Shown here in pieces: positions 1-7,764 of a DNA stretch of 64,000 nt (its first letter is position 1; every line of letters begins with the position of its first letter). The position numbers and the translations under genes are program-made. The notes beneath the pieces were generated by a model. The model did not search any database and was not told where the DNA came from. It saw only the letters and a program-made list of their open reading frames with translations. The stretch is from Sphingomonas glacialis (GTDB taxonomy: Bacteria; Pseudomonadota; Alphaproteobacteria; Sphingomonadales; Sphingomonadaceae), in the NCBI RefSeq assembly GCF_006439055.1, contig NZ_RCZC01000012.1, forward strand, positions 1 to 64,000, read 5' to 3'.

Positions 1-1152
1 CCCCGCCTGGAACGTCAGCCCCGCCTTCGCCTGCAGCCGGTCGGCCAGCACTTGCCCCATCAGCGCGCCGGGCGTCCAGATCCCCCCTTCGCCCGCGACA
101 TCCTCGACCAGGCACAGCGCCGTCTCGGCGATCATCTTGCTGGTCGAGCCATAGCCCGGATCCTTGTCGCCGGTGACGACGCAGTCGATCCGCTCGTCAT
201 TGGCGCCCTCGCCGATGAACAGCAGGTCGTAGAAGCCCGCATCGCGTTCCTCGGGCGAGGGGCCTTCGCCGGGCTTGGGGCCCTTGTCGCTGGTGAGCGG
301 GTTCATCCGCGCGATCGCCTCGGCGGCGGCCTTGCCCATCTCGCCGAGGCCCGGCGCGACCATCATCTCGTCATAGACGAAGTCGGCGCCATAGCTTTCG
401 CCGAGCAGGAAGTTGGTGCGGTGGACGTTCTTGGTGTTGATCGGCGCCATGATGAACGGCGCGACCCATGCCTCGATCGAGCGGTCATATTCGGGGAGCA
501 GGCCCTTGGGCTGCGCCGGTCCCTCGAAACCGGGGGTGAGCGCGAACGGGTTGACCAGCAGGCCGAGGATCGAGGGATGCTTGGCCGCGGCGGCGAGCGT
601 CGCCTTGAGGCTGGCGACGGTGCCGCCCGATGCGCCGCCCTGCATCTTCCGCACCCGGCCCTTCACGCGCGGCATGGGGTGACCGAACTTGGCCTTGGCG
701 GCGTCCTGCAAGGCCAGCACGCCGAGGTCGAACGGGATCGAATCGAACCCGCACGAAAAGACGATGCGCGCGCCGGTGCGCTTGGCGGTCTCGTGATGCG
801 CGTCGATCATCTGGCGCATCCAGGCGGGCTCGCCGCACAGATCGACATAAGCGGTGCCGGTCTCGGCGGAGGCGGCGACGAGGTCGTTGCCATAGAGCTG
901 GTACGGGCCGACCGTGGTGAGCACGACCTTGGTGCGCTCGCACAGCGCGCGCAGGCTGGCGGGATCGTCCGACATGGCGGTGAGCAGCGGGGTGTCGGCC
1001 GGGGCGCCGATCAGATCGCGCACCTCCTGTAGCTTCGACAGCGACCGGCCCGCCATCGCCCAGCGCCGCGCGCCGATCTGCGTGAGATATTCGGCGACGA
1101 GGCGGCCGGTGAAGCCGGTGGCGCCGTATACGATGATGTCGAAATCGCGCAT
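1..1152 (-). CDS. Trans-acting enoyl reductase / saccharopine dehydrogenase-like protein (3' end outside window)
   Basis: The frame opens at an ATG at 1152 and is still open at base 1, giving at least 384 residues; the family is usually about 390-420 long, so only a short C-terminal piece is missing. The N-terminus is a Rossmann NAD(P)-binding motif (YGATGFTGRL, residues about 9-18), followed by a segment with FSCGFDSIPFDLG, typical of the saccharopine-dehydrogenase-like family that includes mycobacterial trans-acting enoyl reductase. A soluble NAD(P)-dependent oxidoreductase is expected; the substrate cannot be read from sequence. The family assignment is firm, the reaction is not. The gene is followed upstream by a repeat cluster that separates it from the ABC exporter on the same strand. 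Confidence 0.8.
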   Translation of the reverse strand, partial: MRDFDIIVYGATGFTGRLVAEYLTQIGARRWAMAGRSLSKLQEVRDLIGAPADTPLLTAMSDDPASLRALCERTKVVLTTVGPYQLYGNDLVAASAETGTAYVDLCGEPAWMRQMIDAHHETAKRTGARIVFSCGFDSIPFDLGVLALQDAAKAKFGHPMPRVKGRVRKMQGGASGGTVASLKATLAAAAKHPSILGLLVNPFALTPGFEGPAQPKGLLPEYDRSIEAWVAPFIMAPINTKNVHRTNFLLGESYGADFVYDEMMVAPGLGEMGKAAAEAIARMNPLTSDKGPKPGEGPSPEERDAGFYDLLFIGEGANDERIDCVVTGDKDPGYGSTSKMIAETALCLVEDVAGEGGIWTPGALMGQVLADRLQAKAGLTFQAG

Positions 1153-1158
1153 TGTTCT

Positions 1159-1321
1159 CCCCTCCCGCTTGCGGGAGGGGTCGGGGGAGGGCCCGTCCGT
1201 CCGCGCGGTAGGCTCGATCATGCCCTCCCCCAGCCCCTCCCGCAAGCGGGAGGGGGGTAGAAGGCGCCCTCCCGCAAGCGGGACGGGAGTCAGACGGCGC
1301 CCTCTGGCAAGCGGGAGGGGG
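1159..1321. repeat. GC-rich inverted repeat cluster (CCCCTCCCGC hairpins), family 1
   Basis: Two perfect hairpins with 10-bp stems (CCCCTCCCGC / GCGGGAGGGG) lie at 1159-1180 and 1234-1255, joined by mirror-image G-rich and C-rich arms, so the whole unit 1159-1255 is one large imperfect palindrome. Two decayed copies follow at about 1266-1285 and 1299-1321. The same design recurs at 9342-9446 (inside putA), 43247-43344 and 59453-59551. The arrangement resembles REP/BIME-type elements. Confidence 0.85.
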
Positions 1322-1329
1322 GAAGATGC

Positions 1330-3144
1330 TTACGCCGCTTCGCTGAATTGCAGGCTTGCGAGGCGCGCATACAGGCCGCTCTCGCCGATCAGCGAGGCGT
1401 GGCTGCCCTGTTCGACGATCCGGCCGTCGCGCATCACGATGATCCGCTGCGCCGCGCGCACCGTCGCCAGCCGGTGCGCGATGACGAGCGTCGTCCGCTC
1501 CGCCATCAGCCGCTCGAGCGCTTCCTGCACCAGCCGCTCGCTCTCGGCATCGAGCGCGCTGGTCGCCTCGTCGAGCAGCAGGATCGGCGCGTCGCGCAGC
1601 AGCGCGCGGGCGATCGCGAGCCGCTGGCGCTGGCCACCCGACAGCCGCGCGCCGCCTTCGCCGAGGAAAGTGTCGAGCCCGTCGGGCAGCTTGTGGAGGA
1701 ATTCGGCGGCATTGGCGGCCTCGGCGGCGGCCCAGAGCGCATCGTCCTGCGCGTCCCAGCGGCCGTAGCGCAGATTGTCGCGCGCCGACGCGCCGAAGAT
1801 CACCGTCTCCTGCGGCACCATCGCGATCCGCGCGCGGACTTCCGCCGGGTCGGCGGTGCGGAGATCGACGCCGTCGATCCGCACGCTGCCCGCTTCGGGA
1901 TCGTAGAAGCGCTGGATCAGCTGGAACAGCGTCGTCTTGCCCGCGCCCGATGGTCCGACGATCGCAACGGTCTCGCCGGGGCTCACCGACAGCGTGAAAT
2001 CCTCGAGTGCGGCGACGTCGCGACGGCTCGGATAGCGGAATTCGACATGATCGAATTCGAGCGTCCCGCGCGGCGGCACCGGGAGCGTGACCGGGCGTGC
2101 CGGTGCGCGGATCTCGGGGACTTCGGCGAGCAGTTCGGACAGCCGCTCGGCCGCACCCGAGGCGCGCAGCAGGTCGCCGTAAACTTCGGTCAGCGACCCG
2201 AACGATCCCGTCACCAACGTCGCGGTGACGAGGAAGCCCGCGAGCGACCCCGCCGACAGCCGCCCGGCAGCGACGTCGCCGACGGTCGACCACATCAGCA
2301 GCGTCACCGCACCGAAGAGCAGCCCCATCACCAGCGCGGTCATGATCGCACGCGTCGCGATCCGGCGCTTGGCGGCGGCGAGGCTGCGATCGACCGCATC
2401 GGTAAAGCGCGCTTCCTCGCGCGCTTCCTGGCCGAACGCCTGGACAATCTTCATCGCGCTGAAGGTCTCGACCGCCATCGCGCCGATATCGGCGATGCGA
2501 TCCTGGCTCGCGCGCGACTGGCTGCGCACGCGGCGGCTGAGCAGCATGATCGGCAGGATGATCAGCGGCACGCCGATCACGATCGACAGCGCCATTTTCG
2601 GCGCGAAGACGAACAGCAGGATGACCCCGCCAATCCCGGTCAGCCCGTTGCGCAAGGCGACCGACACCGTCGTCCCGACCGCGTTTTCGATCAGCGCGGT
2701 ATCCGAAGTCAGCCGCGAGGCGACCTCGGACGGGCGGTTTTCCTCGAACCAGCGCGGCGCGAGGCGCAGCAAATTGGCCTGCACCGCGATGCGGATGTCG
2801 GCGACGGTGCGTTCGCCGAGCCACGACACGAAATAGAAGCGGATCGCGGTCGCGATCGCCAGGACCACGACGAGGCCGAGCAGATCGTAGAACACCTCGT
2901 TGATATGCGCGATGTCGCCGGCACCGTGGGTGAAGCCGCGGTCGATCACCGACTTGATGCTCCACGAGGTCGCCAGCGTCGTCGTCGAGGTGACGAGCAA
3001 GGCGATCAGCGCGATCGCGAGCTGCAGCGGATAGCGCGTCGTATAGCGCCACACCATCACCAGACTCGCCAGCTTGCGCCCACTTGGTTGCGGCAGCGAT
3101 GCTGGGGGATCGATTGCGACGGCGGCGGGTTGTGTTTCGACCAT
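1330..3144 (-). CDS. ABC exporter, fused permease and ATPase (MsbA/multidrug type)
   Basis: A 604-residue half-transporter. The N-terminal half (about 40-330) has the six hydrophobic segments of a type-1 exporter membrane domain. The C-terminal half is a complete nucleotide-binding domain: Walker A GPSGAGKT at about 397-404, signature LSGGQ near 500, Walker B ILLLDEATS near 517, and the H-loop IAHRL downstream. It should work as a homodimer in the inner membrane exporting a lipid, drug or other hydrophobic compound; the substrate is not evident. The ATG at 3144 gives a normal length. It stands between the repeat cluster downstream and the divergent PHB depolymerase. Confidence 0.88.
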   Translation of the reverse strand: MVETQPAAVAIDPPASLPQPSGRKLASLVMVWRYTTRYPLQLAIALIALLVTSTTTLATSWSIKSVIDRGFTHGAGDIAHINEVFYDLLGLVVVLAIATAIRFYFVSWLGERTVADIRIAVQANLLRLAPRWFEENRPSEVASRLTSDTALIENAVGTTVSVALRNGLTGIGGVILLFVFAPKMALSIVIGVPLIILPIMLLSRRVRSQSRASQDRIADIGAMAVETFSAMKIVQAFGQEAREEARFTDAVDRSLAAAKRRIATRAIMTALVMGLLFGAVTLLMWSTVGDVAAGRLSAGSLAGFLVTATLVTGSFGSLTEVYGDLLRASGAAERLSELLAEVPEIRAPARPVTLPVPPRGTLEFDHVEFRYPSRRDVAALEDFTLSVSPGETVAIVGPSGAGKTTLFQLIQRFYDPEAGSVRIDGVDLRTADPAEVRARIAMVPQETVIFGASARDNLRYGRWDAQDDALWAAAEAANAAEFLHKLPDGLDTFLGEGGARLSGGQRQRLAIARALLRDAPILLLDEATSALDAESERLVQEALERLMAERTTLVIAHRLATVRAAQRIIVMRDGRIVEQGSHASLIGESGLYARLASLQFSEAA

Positions 3145-3214
3145 GCGGGGTGCGTAGCAGGCGGCCGTCTAGGCCTCAATCCACTAGACGAATGCGGCAA
3201 TACCGGCATTGCTG

Positions 3215-3243
3215 TTTACTGCAATGCAGCATAGGTTCTATCT
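3215..3243 (+). promoter_or_regulatory. Candidate phaZ promoter with PhaR-type operator CTGCAATGCAG
   Basis: The inverted repeat CTGC-AAT-GCAG at 3219-3229 fits the CTGC-N3/4-GCAG sequence described for the PHB-responsive repressor PhaR in Rhodobacter. It lies in the spacer between a possible -35 (TTTACT, 3215-3220) and -10 (CTATCT, 3238-3243) separated by 17 bases, about 50 bases before phaZ. The motif is seen directly; PhaR control is inferred. Confidence 0.5.
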
Positions 3244-3276
3244 TTACGTTCATCTTTGTCTGCTAGAAAGTACGGT

Positions 3277-4509
3277 ATGCTGTACAACGCTTACGAAATG
3301 CAGAAGTCGATGCTGGCGGGCGCCAGCGCCATTGCCGATTTCAGTGCCGGACTGCTGAGCAATCCGGCTAACCCCTTCGCCTATTTCGGCGGTGGCGCCG
3401 TCCTCGGCTCCGCGCTCGAGGTGTTCGCGCATGCTTCCGCACCGCGCGGCAAGCCTGCGTTCGGGCTAGACAGCACCACGATCGATGGCGCCGAGGTGGC
3501 GATTGTCGAAGACGTGGTACTGCGTAAATCCTTCGGGCAACTCAAGCGCTTCCGCCGCGTCGGCGTCGAGGGTGGCCCCAAGCTGCTGATCGTCGCGCCG
3601 ATGTCGGGACACTATGCGACGCTGCTGCGTGGCACGGTCGAGCGGATGCTGCCCGTCGCCGACGTCTACATCACCGATTGGCGCGATGCGAAGCTCGTGC
3701 CGCTGAGCGACGGCAAGTTCGACCTCGACGATTACGTCGATTATCTGATCGAATTTCTCGAGGCGATCGGCCCGAACGAGGGGCAGGGGGGCACGCATAT
3801 GCTCGCCGTCTGCCAGCCGTCGGTGCCGTGCTATGCCGCGGCCTGCGTGATGAGCGCCGACAAGAATCCGTGCCGCCCCAAGACGCTGACGATGATGGGC
3901 GGGCCGGTCGATACGCGCGAGGCGCCGACCGCGGTCAACACGCTGGCGACCGAGCGGCCGCACAGCTGGTTCAGCCAGAACGTCATCGCGACGATCCCCG
4001 GCAACTTCCCCGGCGCCGGGCGCCGCGTCTATCCGGGCTTCCTGCAGCTTGCCGGCTTCATGTCGATGAACCTCGGCAACCACATGATGTCGCATTACGA
4101 GCTGTTCAAACATCTCGTCGAGGGCGAGGATCTCCAGGCCGACTCGACCAAGGCTTTCTACGAGGAATATCGCTCGGTCTGCGACATGACCGCCGAATTC
4201 TACCTGCAGACGATCGACGTCGTGTTCCAGGACCATTCGCTGCCCAAGGGCACGATGACGCACCGCGGGCGCGTGGTCGATCCGGCCGCGATCACCGACA
4301 TCGCGATCCTGGCGATCGAGGGCGAGAAGGACGATATTTCAGGGCTCGGCCAGACCAAGGCGGCGCTGACGATCGCGACCAGCCTGCCTGACGACAAGAA
4401 GCGCTATTACATGGCCGAGGGCGCCGGACATTACGGCATCTTCAACGGCTCGAAGTGGCGCAACAAGGTCGCGCCGGTGGTCGAGGAATGGATGAAAGCG
4501 CACGGCTGA
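3277..4509 (+). CDS. phaZ: Intracellular poly(3-hydroxybutyrate) depolymerase
   Basis: 410 residues from the ATG at 3277; an upstream in-frame TTG at 3256 would add seven residues but has no clear ribosome site. The protein has the alpha/beta-hydrolase fold of the intracellular PHB depolymerase family. The nucleophile is a cysteine (C179 in AVCQPS), as in Ralstonia PhaZa1 where the triad is Cys-Asp-His; D352/D353 (GEKDD) and H385 (GAGHYG) are the matching residues. It hydrolyses storage PHB in the cytoplasm during carbon shortage. The gene is monocistronic, with a PhaR-like operator upstream and a strong terminator downstream. The thiolase and MaoC hydratase a few kb away could take part in the same acyl-CoA pool, but they are not in one operon with it. 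Confidence 0.9.
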   Translation: MLYNAYEMQKSMLAGASAIADFSAGLLSNPANPFAYFGGGAVLGSALEVFAHASAPRGKPAFGLDSTTIDGAEVAIVEDVVLRKSFGQLKRFRRVGVEGGPKLLIVAPMSGHYATLLRGTVERMLPVADVYITDWRDAKLVPLSDGKFDLDDYVDYLIEFLEAIGPNEGQGGTHMLAVCQPSVPCYAAACVMSADKNPCRPKTLTMMGGPVDTREAPTAVNTLATERPHSWFSQNVIATIPGNFPGAGRRVYPGFLQLAGFMSMNLGNHMMSHYELFKHLVEGEDLQADSTKAFYEEYRSVCDMTAEFYLQTIDVVFQDHSLPKGTMTHRGRVVDPAAITDIAILAIEGEKDDISGLGQTKAALTIATSLPDDKKRYYMAEGAGHYGIFNGSKWRNKVAPVVEEWMKAHG

Positions 4510-4535
4510 CGCCGCGCGCTCCATCGCAGATATTC

Positions 4536-4576
4536 GTTCGGCCCTGTCTTCGGTGAAGGCAGGGCCGAACTGTTTT
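4536..4576 (+). terminator. Rho-independent terminator of phaZ
   Basis: An 11-bp perfect stem (GTTCGGCCCTG at 4536-4546 with CAGGGCCGAAC at 4560-4570), whose loop can form a further CTTC/GAAG stem, is followed by TGTTTTC. It lies between the converging phaZ and the stress-protein gene and probably serves phaZ. Confidence 0.8.
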
Positions 4577-4577
4577 C

Positions 4578-5057
4578 TCAGGCAGCGGTCGTGTCGACCA
4601 CGGCGTGGCTGCCATTCTCGTCGGCCGTGATCGTACCGCCGACCAGCATCTTGAGGCGACCCGACAGCGAGATGTCGGTTTCCCACAGCTCGGCATTGTC
4701 GATCTTCAGGCGCAGCAGTGCGAGGTTGGGGTCTTCCTTGCCCTCGGGAAACCAGGCCTCGACCTGCTTGTTCCACAGCTTGTCGATCATCGCGCGGTCA
4801 TTGTCCTGCGCGATCGTGCCCGCGATGCAGGCGAAGAAATCGTGACCCTTGGACACGAACTGCGCCATCACCTTCCCGCCACCGATCAGCCGGTTGTCCT
4901 TGCCGACGAAGAAGAACAGCGTGTCGACCAGGTCCTTGTCGAGCTGCGCGGTGAGCGGCTCGCTGTGCGACGATCCGTCGGCCAGACCGACCATCAGGAA
5001 CGGGCTGTCGGCCATCTTCTTCCAGAGCGTCTGGGTGATTTCGTGCGTGTCGGCCAT
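4578..5057 (-). CDS. Pyridoxamine 5'-phosphate oxidase-like general stress protein
   Basis: 159 residues with the split beta-barrel pattern of the general stress protein 26 / PNPOx-like flavin-binding family: an N-terminal helix (HEITQTLWKKM), strands around FLMVGLADG, the FFFVGKDNR strand-turn, the VSKGHDFFACIAGTIAQDND core and a conserved WNKQVEAWFPEGKEDPNLALL segment. Members bind FMN or FAD and are induced by stress; their physiological reaction is unknown. The ATG at 5057 has a GGAGAGA-like ribosome site just upstream. The gene converges with phaZ across the shared terminator. Confidence 0.85.
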   Translation of the reverse strand: MADTHEITQTLWKKMADSPFLMVGLADGSSHSEPLTAQLDKDLVDTLFFFVGKDNRLIGGGKVMAQFVSKGHDFFACIAGTIAQDNDRAMIDKLWNKQVEAWFPEGKEDPNLALLRLKIDNAELWETDISLSGRLKMLVGGTITADENGSHAVVDTTAA

Positions 5058-5162
5058 GTCGGTCTCTCCTGAAGGATGGTTCGGGAGAGAAACGACGATG
5101 AGAGCGGTTGGTTGCGGCGGCGCGACGATGATCGTGGCGGCGCCGCTCGATCCTGACGCCGA

Positions 5163-5744
5163 TCAGGCGAGCTGATCGACGATCAGGCCGGGCTCGATCG
5201 CGGGGCTGTACTCCTTCGCCGCTTCCGATTGGGCGGCGTCGGGGCTGGGCTTGCTGTAGCGCACGATGTCGGATTGGCTGGCCGTCTTGGTCGTCGTCTC
5301 GGTGGTGTTGTCGGTATAGGTGATCGTCGTTGTCTTGGTCGATCCGGCAACCACGATCGACTCGGACAATTCGGTCTTTTTCGACTCGCCACCGGCACCG
5401 CCGCCCGCTTTCGCGCCGCTGGCCTCTTCCGCAGCGGCGGCGTCATCGGTCGCGCCCGAGGCGGCCGGGGCGGCTTCGCCTTCGGCCTTGTCGAGCACCG
5501 CCTTGACGGCGGTGGCATCCGACTTGGACAGCTTGCCCGAGAGCACATCGGCGGAAATCTTGGTGTCGATCGCGGCGCGCACCTCGGGGGTGATCTTGGC
5601 GGCGCCGGCGCTGCCGCCCGCGGCACTTTGCGAGGTGGCGGCTGCCACGTCGTCGGCGACGAGCTGGGACTTGTCCTTCGACAGCCCTTGCGCCTGCAGC
5701 TGCGAGAGCAGCGGACTGATCGAACTTATGCCACCAATGCTCAT
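5163..5744 (-). CDS. Hypothetical Ala/Ser/Thr-rich protein
   Basis: 193 residues from the ATG at 5744, chosen because GGGAG lies about eight bases before it; a longer frame continues upstream without a good start. The N-terminus (MSIGGISSISPLLSQLQ) is followed by alternating helical and Ala/Gly-rich stretches, a segment reminiscent of an EF-hand-like helix pair (SGKLSKSDATAVKAVLDKAEG), and then a Thr-rich run of strands with repeated TTT motifs. There is no signal peptide or membrane segment. No family is recognised. It may be a secreted or structural protein with low-complexity linkers, but this is a guess from composition. Confidence 0.6.
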   Translation of the reverse strand: MSIGGISSISPLLSQLQAQGLSKDKSQLVADDVAAATSQSAAGGSAGAAKITPEVRAAIDTKISADVLSGKLSKSDATAVKAVLDKAEGEAAPAASGATDDAAAAEEASGAKAGGGAGGESKKTELSESIVVAGSTKTTTITYTDNTTETTTKTASQSDIVRYSKPSPDAAQSEAAKEYSPAIEPGLIVDQLA

Positions 5745-5829
5745 GCGCGCGACTCCCTTTTCCTTGGGAACAACGGCAGCGGGGCGCAAAGCTTTAGCGA
5801 TATTTTTTGGAGCCTCAGCGCGCGCCGGC

Positions 5830-5894
5830 CCGAAACGAAACGAGCCCCGGTACGCCGTAGCGACCGGGGCTCGAAGCGGAGGCGCAGCGCCTCC
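5830..5894 (-). terminator. Terminator downstream of the thiolase gene
   Basis: An 11-bp perfect stem CGAGCCCCGGT (5841-5851) / ACCGGGGCTCG (5863-5873) is followed on the minus strand by TTTCGTTTCGG. A second small hairpin GGAGGCGC-AGC-GCCTCC lies just before it at 5878-5894. Position and orientation fit termination of the thiolase transcript. Confidence 0.7.
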
Positions 5895-5908
5895 GGTAGC
5901 AATGCGGC

Positions 5909-7087
5909 TTAGAGGACCTCGAACAGCCCAGCTGCACCCTGACCGCCGCCGATGCACATCGTCACGACGACATATTTCGCGCCGCGACGCTTGCCTTCGA
6001 TCAGCGCGTGGCCGGTCGCGCGGGCTCCGGTCATGCCGTACGGATGGCCGATCGAGATCGCGCCGCCCGAGACGTTGAGCAGTTCGTTCGGGATGCCGAG
6101 CTTGTCACGGCAATAGAGCACCTGCACGGCGAACGCTTCGTTCAGCTCCCACAGGCCGATATCGTCCATCTTCAGGTTGAAGCGCTCGAGCAGCTTGGGG
6201 ATCGCGAAGACCGGGCCGATGCCCATCTCGTCGGGCTCGGTGCCGGCAACCGCCATGCCGACATAGCGGCCGAGCGGCTGGAGGCCGCGCTTCTCGGCGA
6301 GCTTCTCTTCCATCAGCACCGACGCCGACGAGCCGTCCGACAGCTGCGAGGCGTTGCCCGCGGTCACGTTCATGCCCGGGCCCATCACCGGCTGGAGCGC
6401 CTGGAGGCCCTCGAGCGTCGTCTCGGGACGGTTGCCCTCGTCCTTCGACAGCGTCACCTCCTTGTAGGTGACTTCCTTGGTTTCCTTGTTGGTGATCGCC
6501 ATCGTCGCGGTCGTCGCCACGATCTCGGCGTCGAGATAGCCGGCGGCCTGCGCGGCGGCGGTGCGGCGCTGCGATTCGAGCGCATATTCGTCGCACACTT
6601 CGCGGCTGATGTTGTAGCGCTTGGCGACGGTCTCGGCGGTGCCGAGCATCGGCATGTAGACGTCCTTGTGCATCGCGATCAGCTCGGGATCGGCGGCGAC
6701 GCGCATCTGCGGGGTCTGGACGAGCGAGATGCTCTCGACGCCGCCACCGATGGTGATGTCCATCTGGTCGGTGATGATCTGCTTGGCGGCGGTGGCGATC
6801 GCCATCAGGCCCGAGGCGCACTGGCGGTCGACCGACATGCCGGGGACGGTGACGGGGAGGCCGGCGCGCAGCAGCGAGGTGCGCGCGATGTTGCCGGCCT
6901 GATGGCCCTGCTGCAGCGCGCAGCCGAAAACCACGTCGTCGACCATGCCGCCGTCGATGCCAGCGCGCTCGACCGCCGCGCGGATCGAATGCGCCGCGAG
7001 CGTCGGGGCGGGGGTGTTGTTGAACGCGCCGCGGTAAGCGCGGCCGATCGGGGTGCGGGCGGTGGAGACGATGACGGCGGAACGCAT
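5909..7087 (-). CDS. Acetyl-CoA acyltransferase (thiolase)
   Basis: 392 residues, the normal thiolase length, starting MRSAVIVSTARTPIG. The acyl-accepting cysteine is C90 (DRQCASG), and the C-terminal catalytic pair is H348 (GHPYGMTGAR) and C378 (TMCIGGGQG). It should cleave 3-ketoacyl-CoA or condense acetyl-CoA in the cytoplasm. The QCASG context and overall sequence look more like degradative beta-oxidation thiolases than classic PhaA, but this cannot be settled here. The gene lies downstream of the MaoC hydratase on the same strand, separated by a repeat element, and ends in a strong terminator. Confidence 0.9.
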   Translation of the reverse strand: MRSAVIVSTARTPIGRAYRGAFNNTPAPTLAAHSIRAAVERAGIDGGMVDDVVFGCALQQGHQAGNIARTSLLRAGLPVTVPGMSVDRQCASGLMAIATAAKQIITDQMDITIGGGVESISLVQTPQMRVAADPELIAMHKDVYMPMLGTAETVAKRYNISREVCDEYALESQRRTAAAQAAGYLDAEIVATTATMAITNKETKEVTYKEVTLSKDEGNRPETTLEGLQALQPVMGPGMNVTAGNASQLSDGSSASVLMEEKLAEKRGLQPLGRYVGMAVAGTEPDEMGIGPVFAIPKLLERFNLKMDDIGLWELNEAFAVQVLYCRDKLGIPNELLNVSGGAISIGHPYGMTGARATGHALIEGKRRGAKYVVVTMCIGGGQGAAGLFEVL

Positions 7088-7103
7088 GGGATTTCCTTTA
7101 TAA

Positions 7104-7196
7104 CGTCGCCCCGGCGGAGGCCGGGGACGCTCGGTAGGAAGCGCTGCTCGCGTTGCGGGCTACAACGCAGCGGCCCCGGCCTCCGCCGGGGCGACG
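7104..7196. repeat. Paired GC-rich inverted repeat (CGTCGCCCCGGC type), family 2
   Basis: The left arm CGTCGCCCCGGCGGAGGCCG (7104 onward) and its inverted copy ending GGGGCGACG (7196) enclose about 45 unrelated bases. The same design with variant cores occurs at 10812-10907, 40419-40497, 43061-43148, 49937-50032, 54410-54497 and 57591-57697. Confidence 0.85.
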
Positions 7197-7203
7197 CCAA
7201 GGA

Positions 7204-7662
7204 TCAAACGAAAATCTGCGACATCCATTCGGCGATCATCGCGGGCTTTTCCTCGCCCTCGATCTCGACGGTGAATTCGTTGGTCTGCTGCCACTGACCC
7301 GGACGCTTCTCGTCGAAGCTCAGCAGCTTGAAACGGCCGCGCACGCGCTTGCCCGAGCGGACCGGCTGGAGGAAGCGGACTTTGTTGCCGCCGTAATTGA
7401 TCCCCATCTTCACGCCCTCGATCGTCACCGGATCGATGATCTTCGACGACAGCAGCGGCATCAGCGACAGCGTGAGGAAGCCGTGCGCGATCGTCCCGCC
7501 GAACGGGGTCATCGCGGCCATTGCCGGATTGACGTGGATGAACTGATGATCGCCCGTCGCGTCGGCGAACTTGTCGATCATCTCCTGGCTGACCTCGACC
7601 CAGTCGGACACCTGTTCGGTGCCGATCCGGCCGGTCATTTCCTGAGCTGTAACGGTCGTCAC
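7204..7662 (-). CDS. MaoC/NodN-like hydratase
   Basis: 152 residues from a GTG at 7662, preferred because CAGGGG stands about six bases upstream; the frame extends further but without a ribosome site. The hot-dog-fold hydratase motif is clear: FADATGDHQFIH places the conserved Asp and His, followed by TPFGGTIAHGFLTLSL. This version is closest to the NodN-like branch of MaoC dehydratases, which hydrate 2-enoyl-CoA substrates. The gene precedes the thiolase on the same strand, which suggests a role in fatty-acyl-CoA metabolism. The exact substrate is unknown. Confidence 0.85.
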   Translation of the reverse strand: MTTVTAQEMTGRIGTEQVSDWVEVSQEMIDKFADATGDHQFIHVNPAMAAMTPFGGTIAHGFLTLSLMPLLSSKIIDPVTIEGVKMGINYGGNKVRFLQPVRSGKRVRGRFKLLSFDEKRPGQWQQTNEFTVEIEGEEKPAMIAEWMSQIFV

Positions 7663-7764
7663 GGCATTCCCCTGAAAGCAAATTCGTCGCATAGGCGACG
7701 CCGCGCAGGCAAATGGCACTCACGCAAGCCCCGCGCAAGTCTCACCCTGACCGGAAACCGGAAC

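Noticed and set aside
485..3052. Very long open frame on the minus strand spanning the first two genes in another frame
   Set aside because: Its product is Arg/Ala/Gly-rich without domains and lies over two well-defined genes; it is a high-GC shadow frame.
7153..7764. N-terminal extension of PutA by about 200 residues
   Set aside because: The extension is antisense to the MaoC hydratase and a repeat; PutA starts at 7765.
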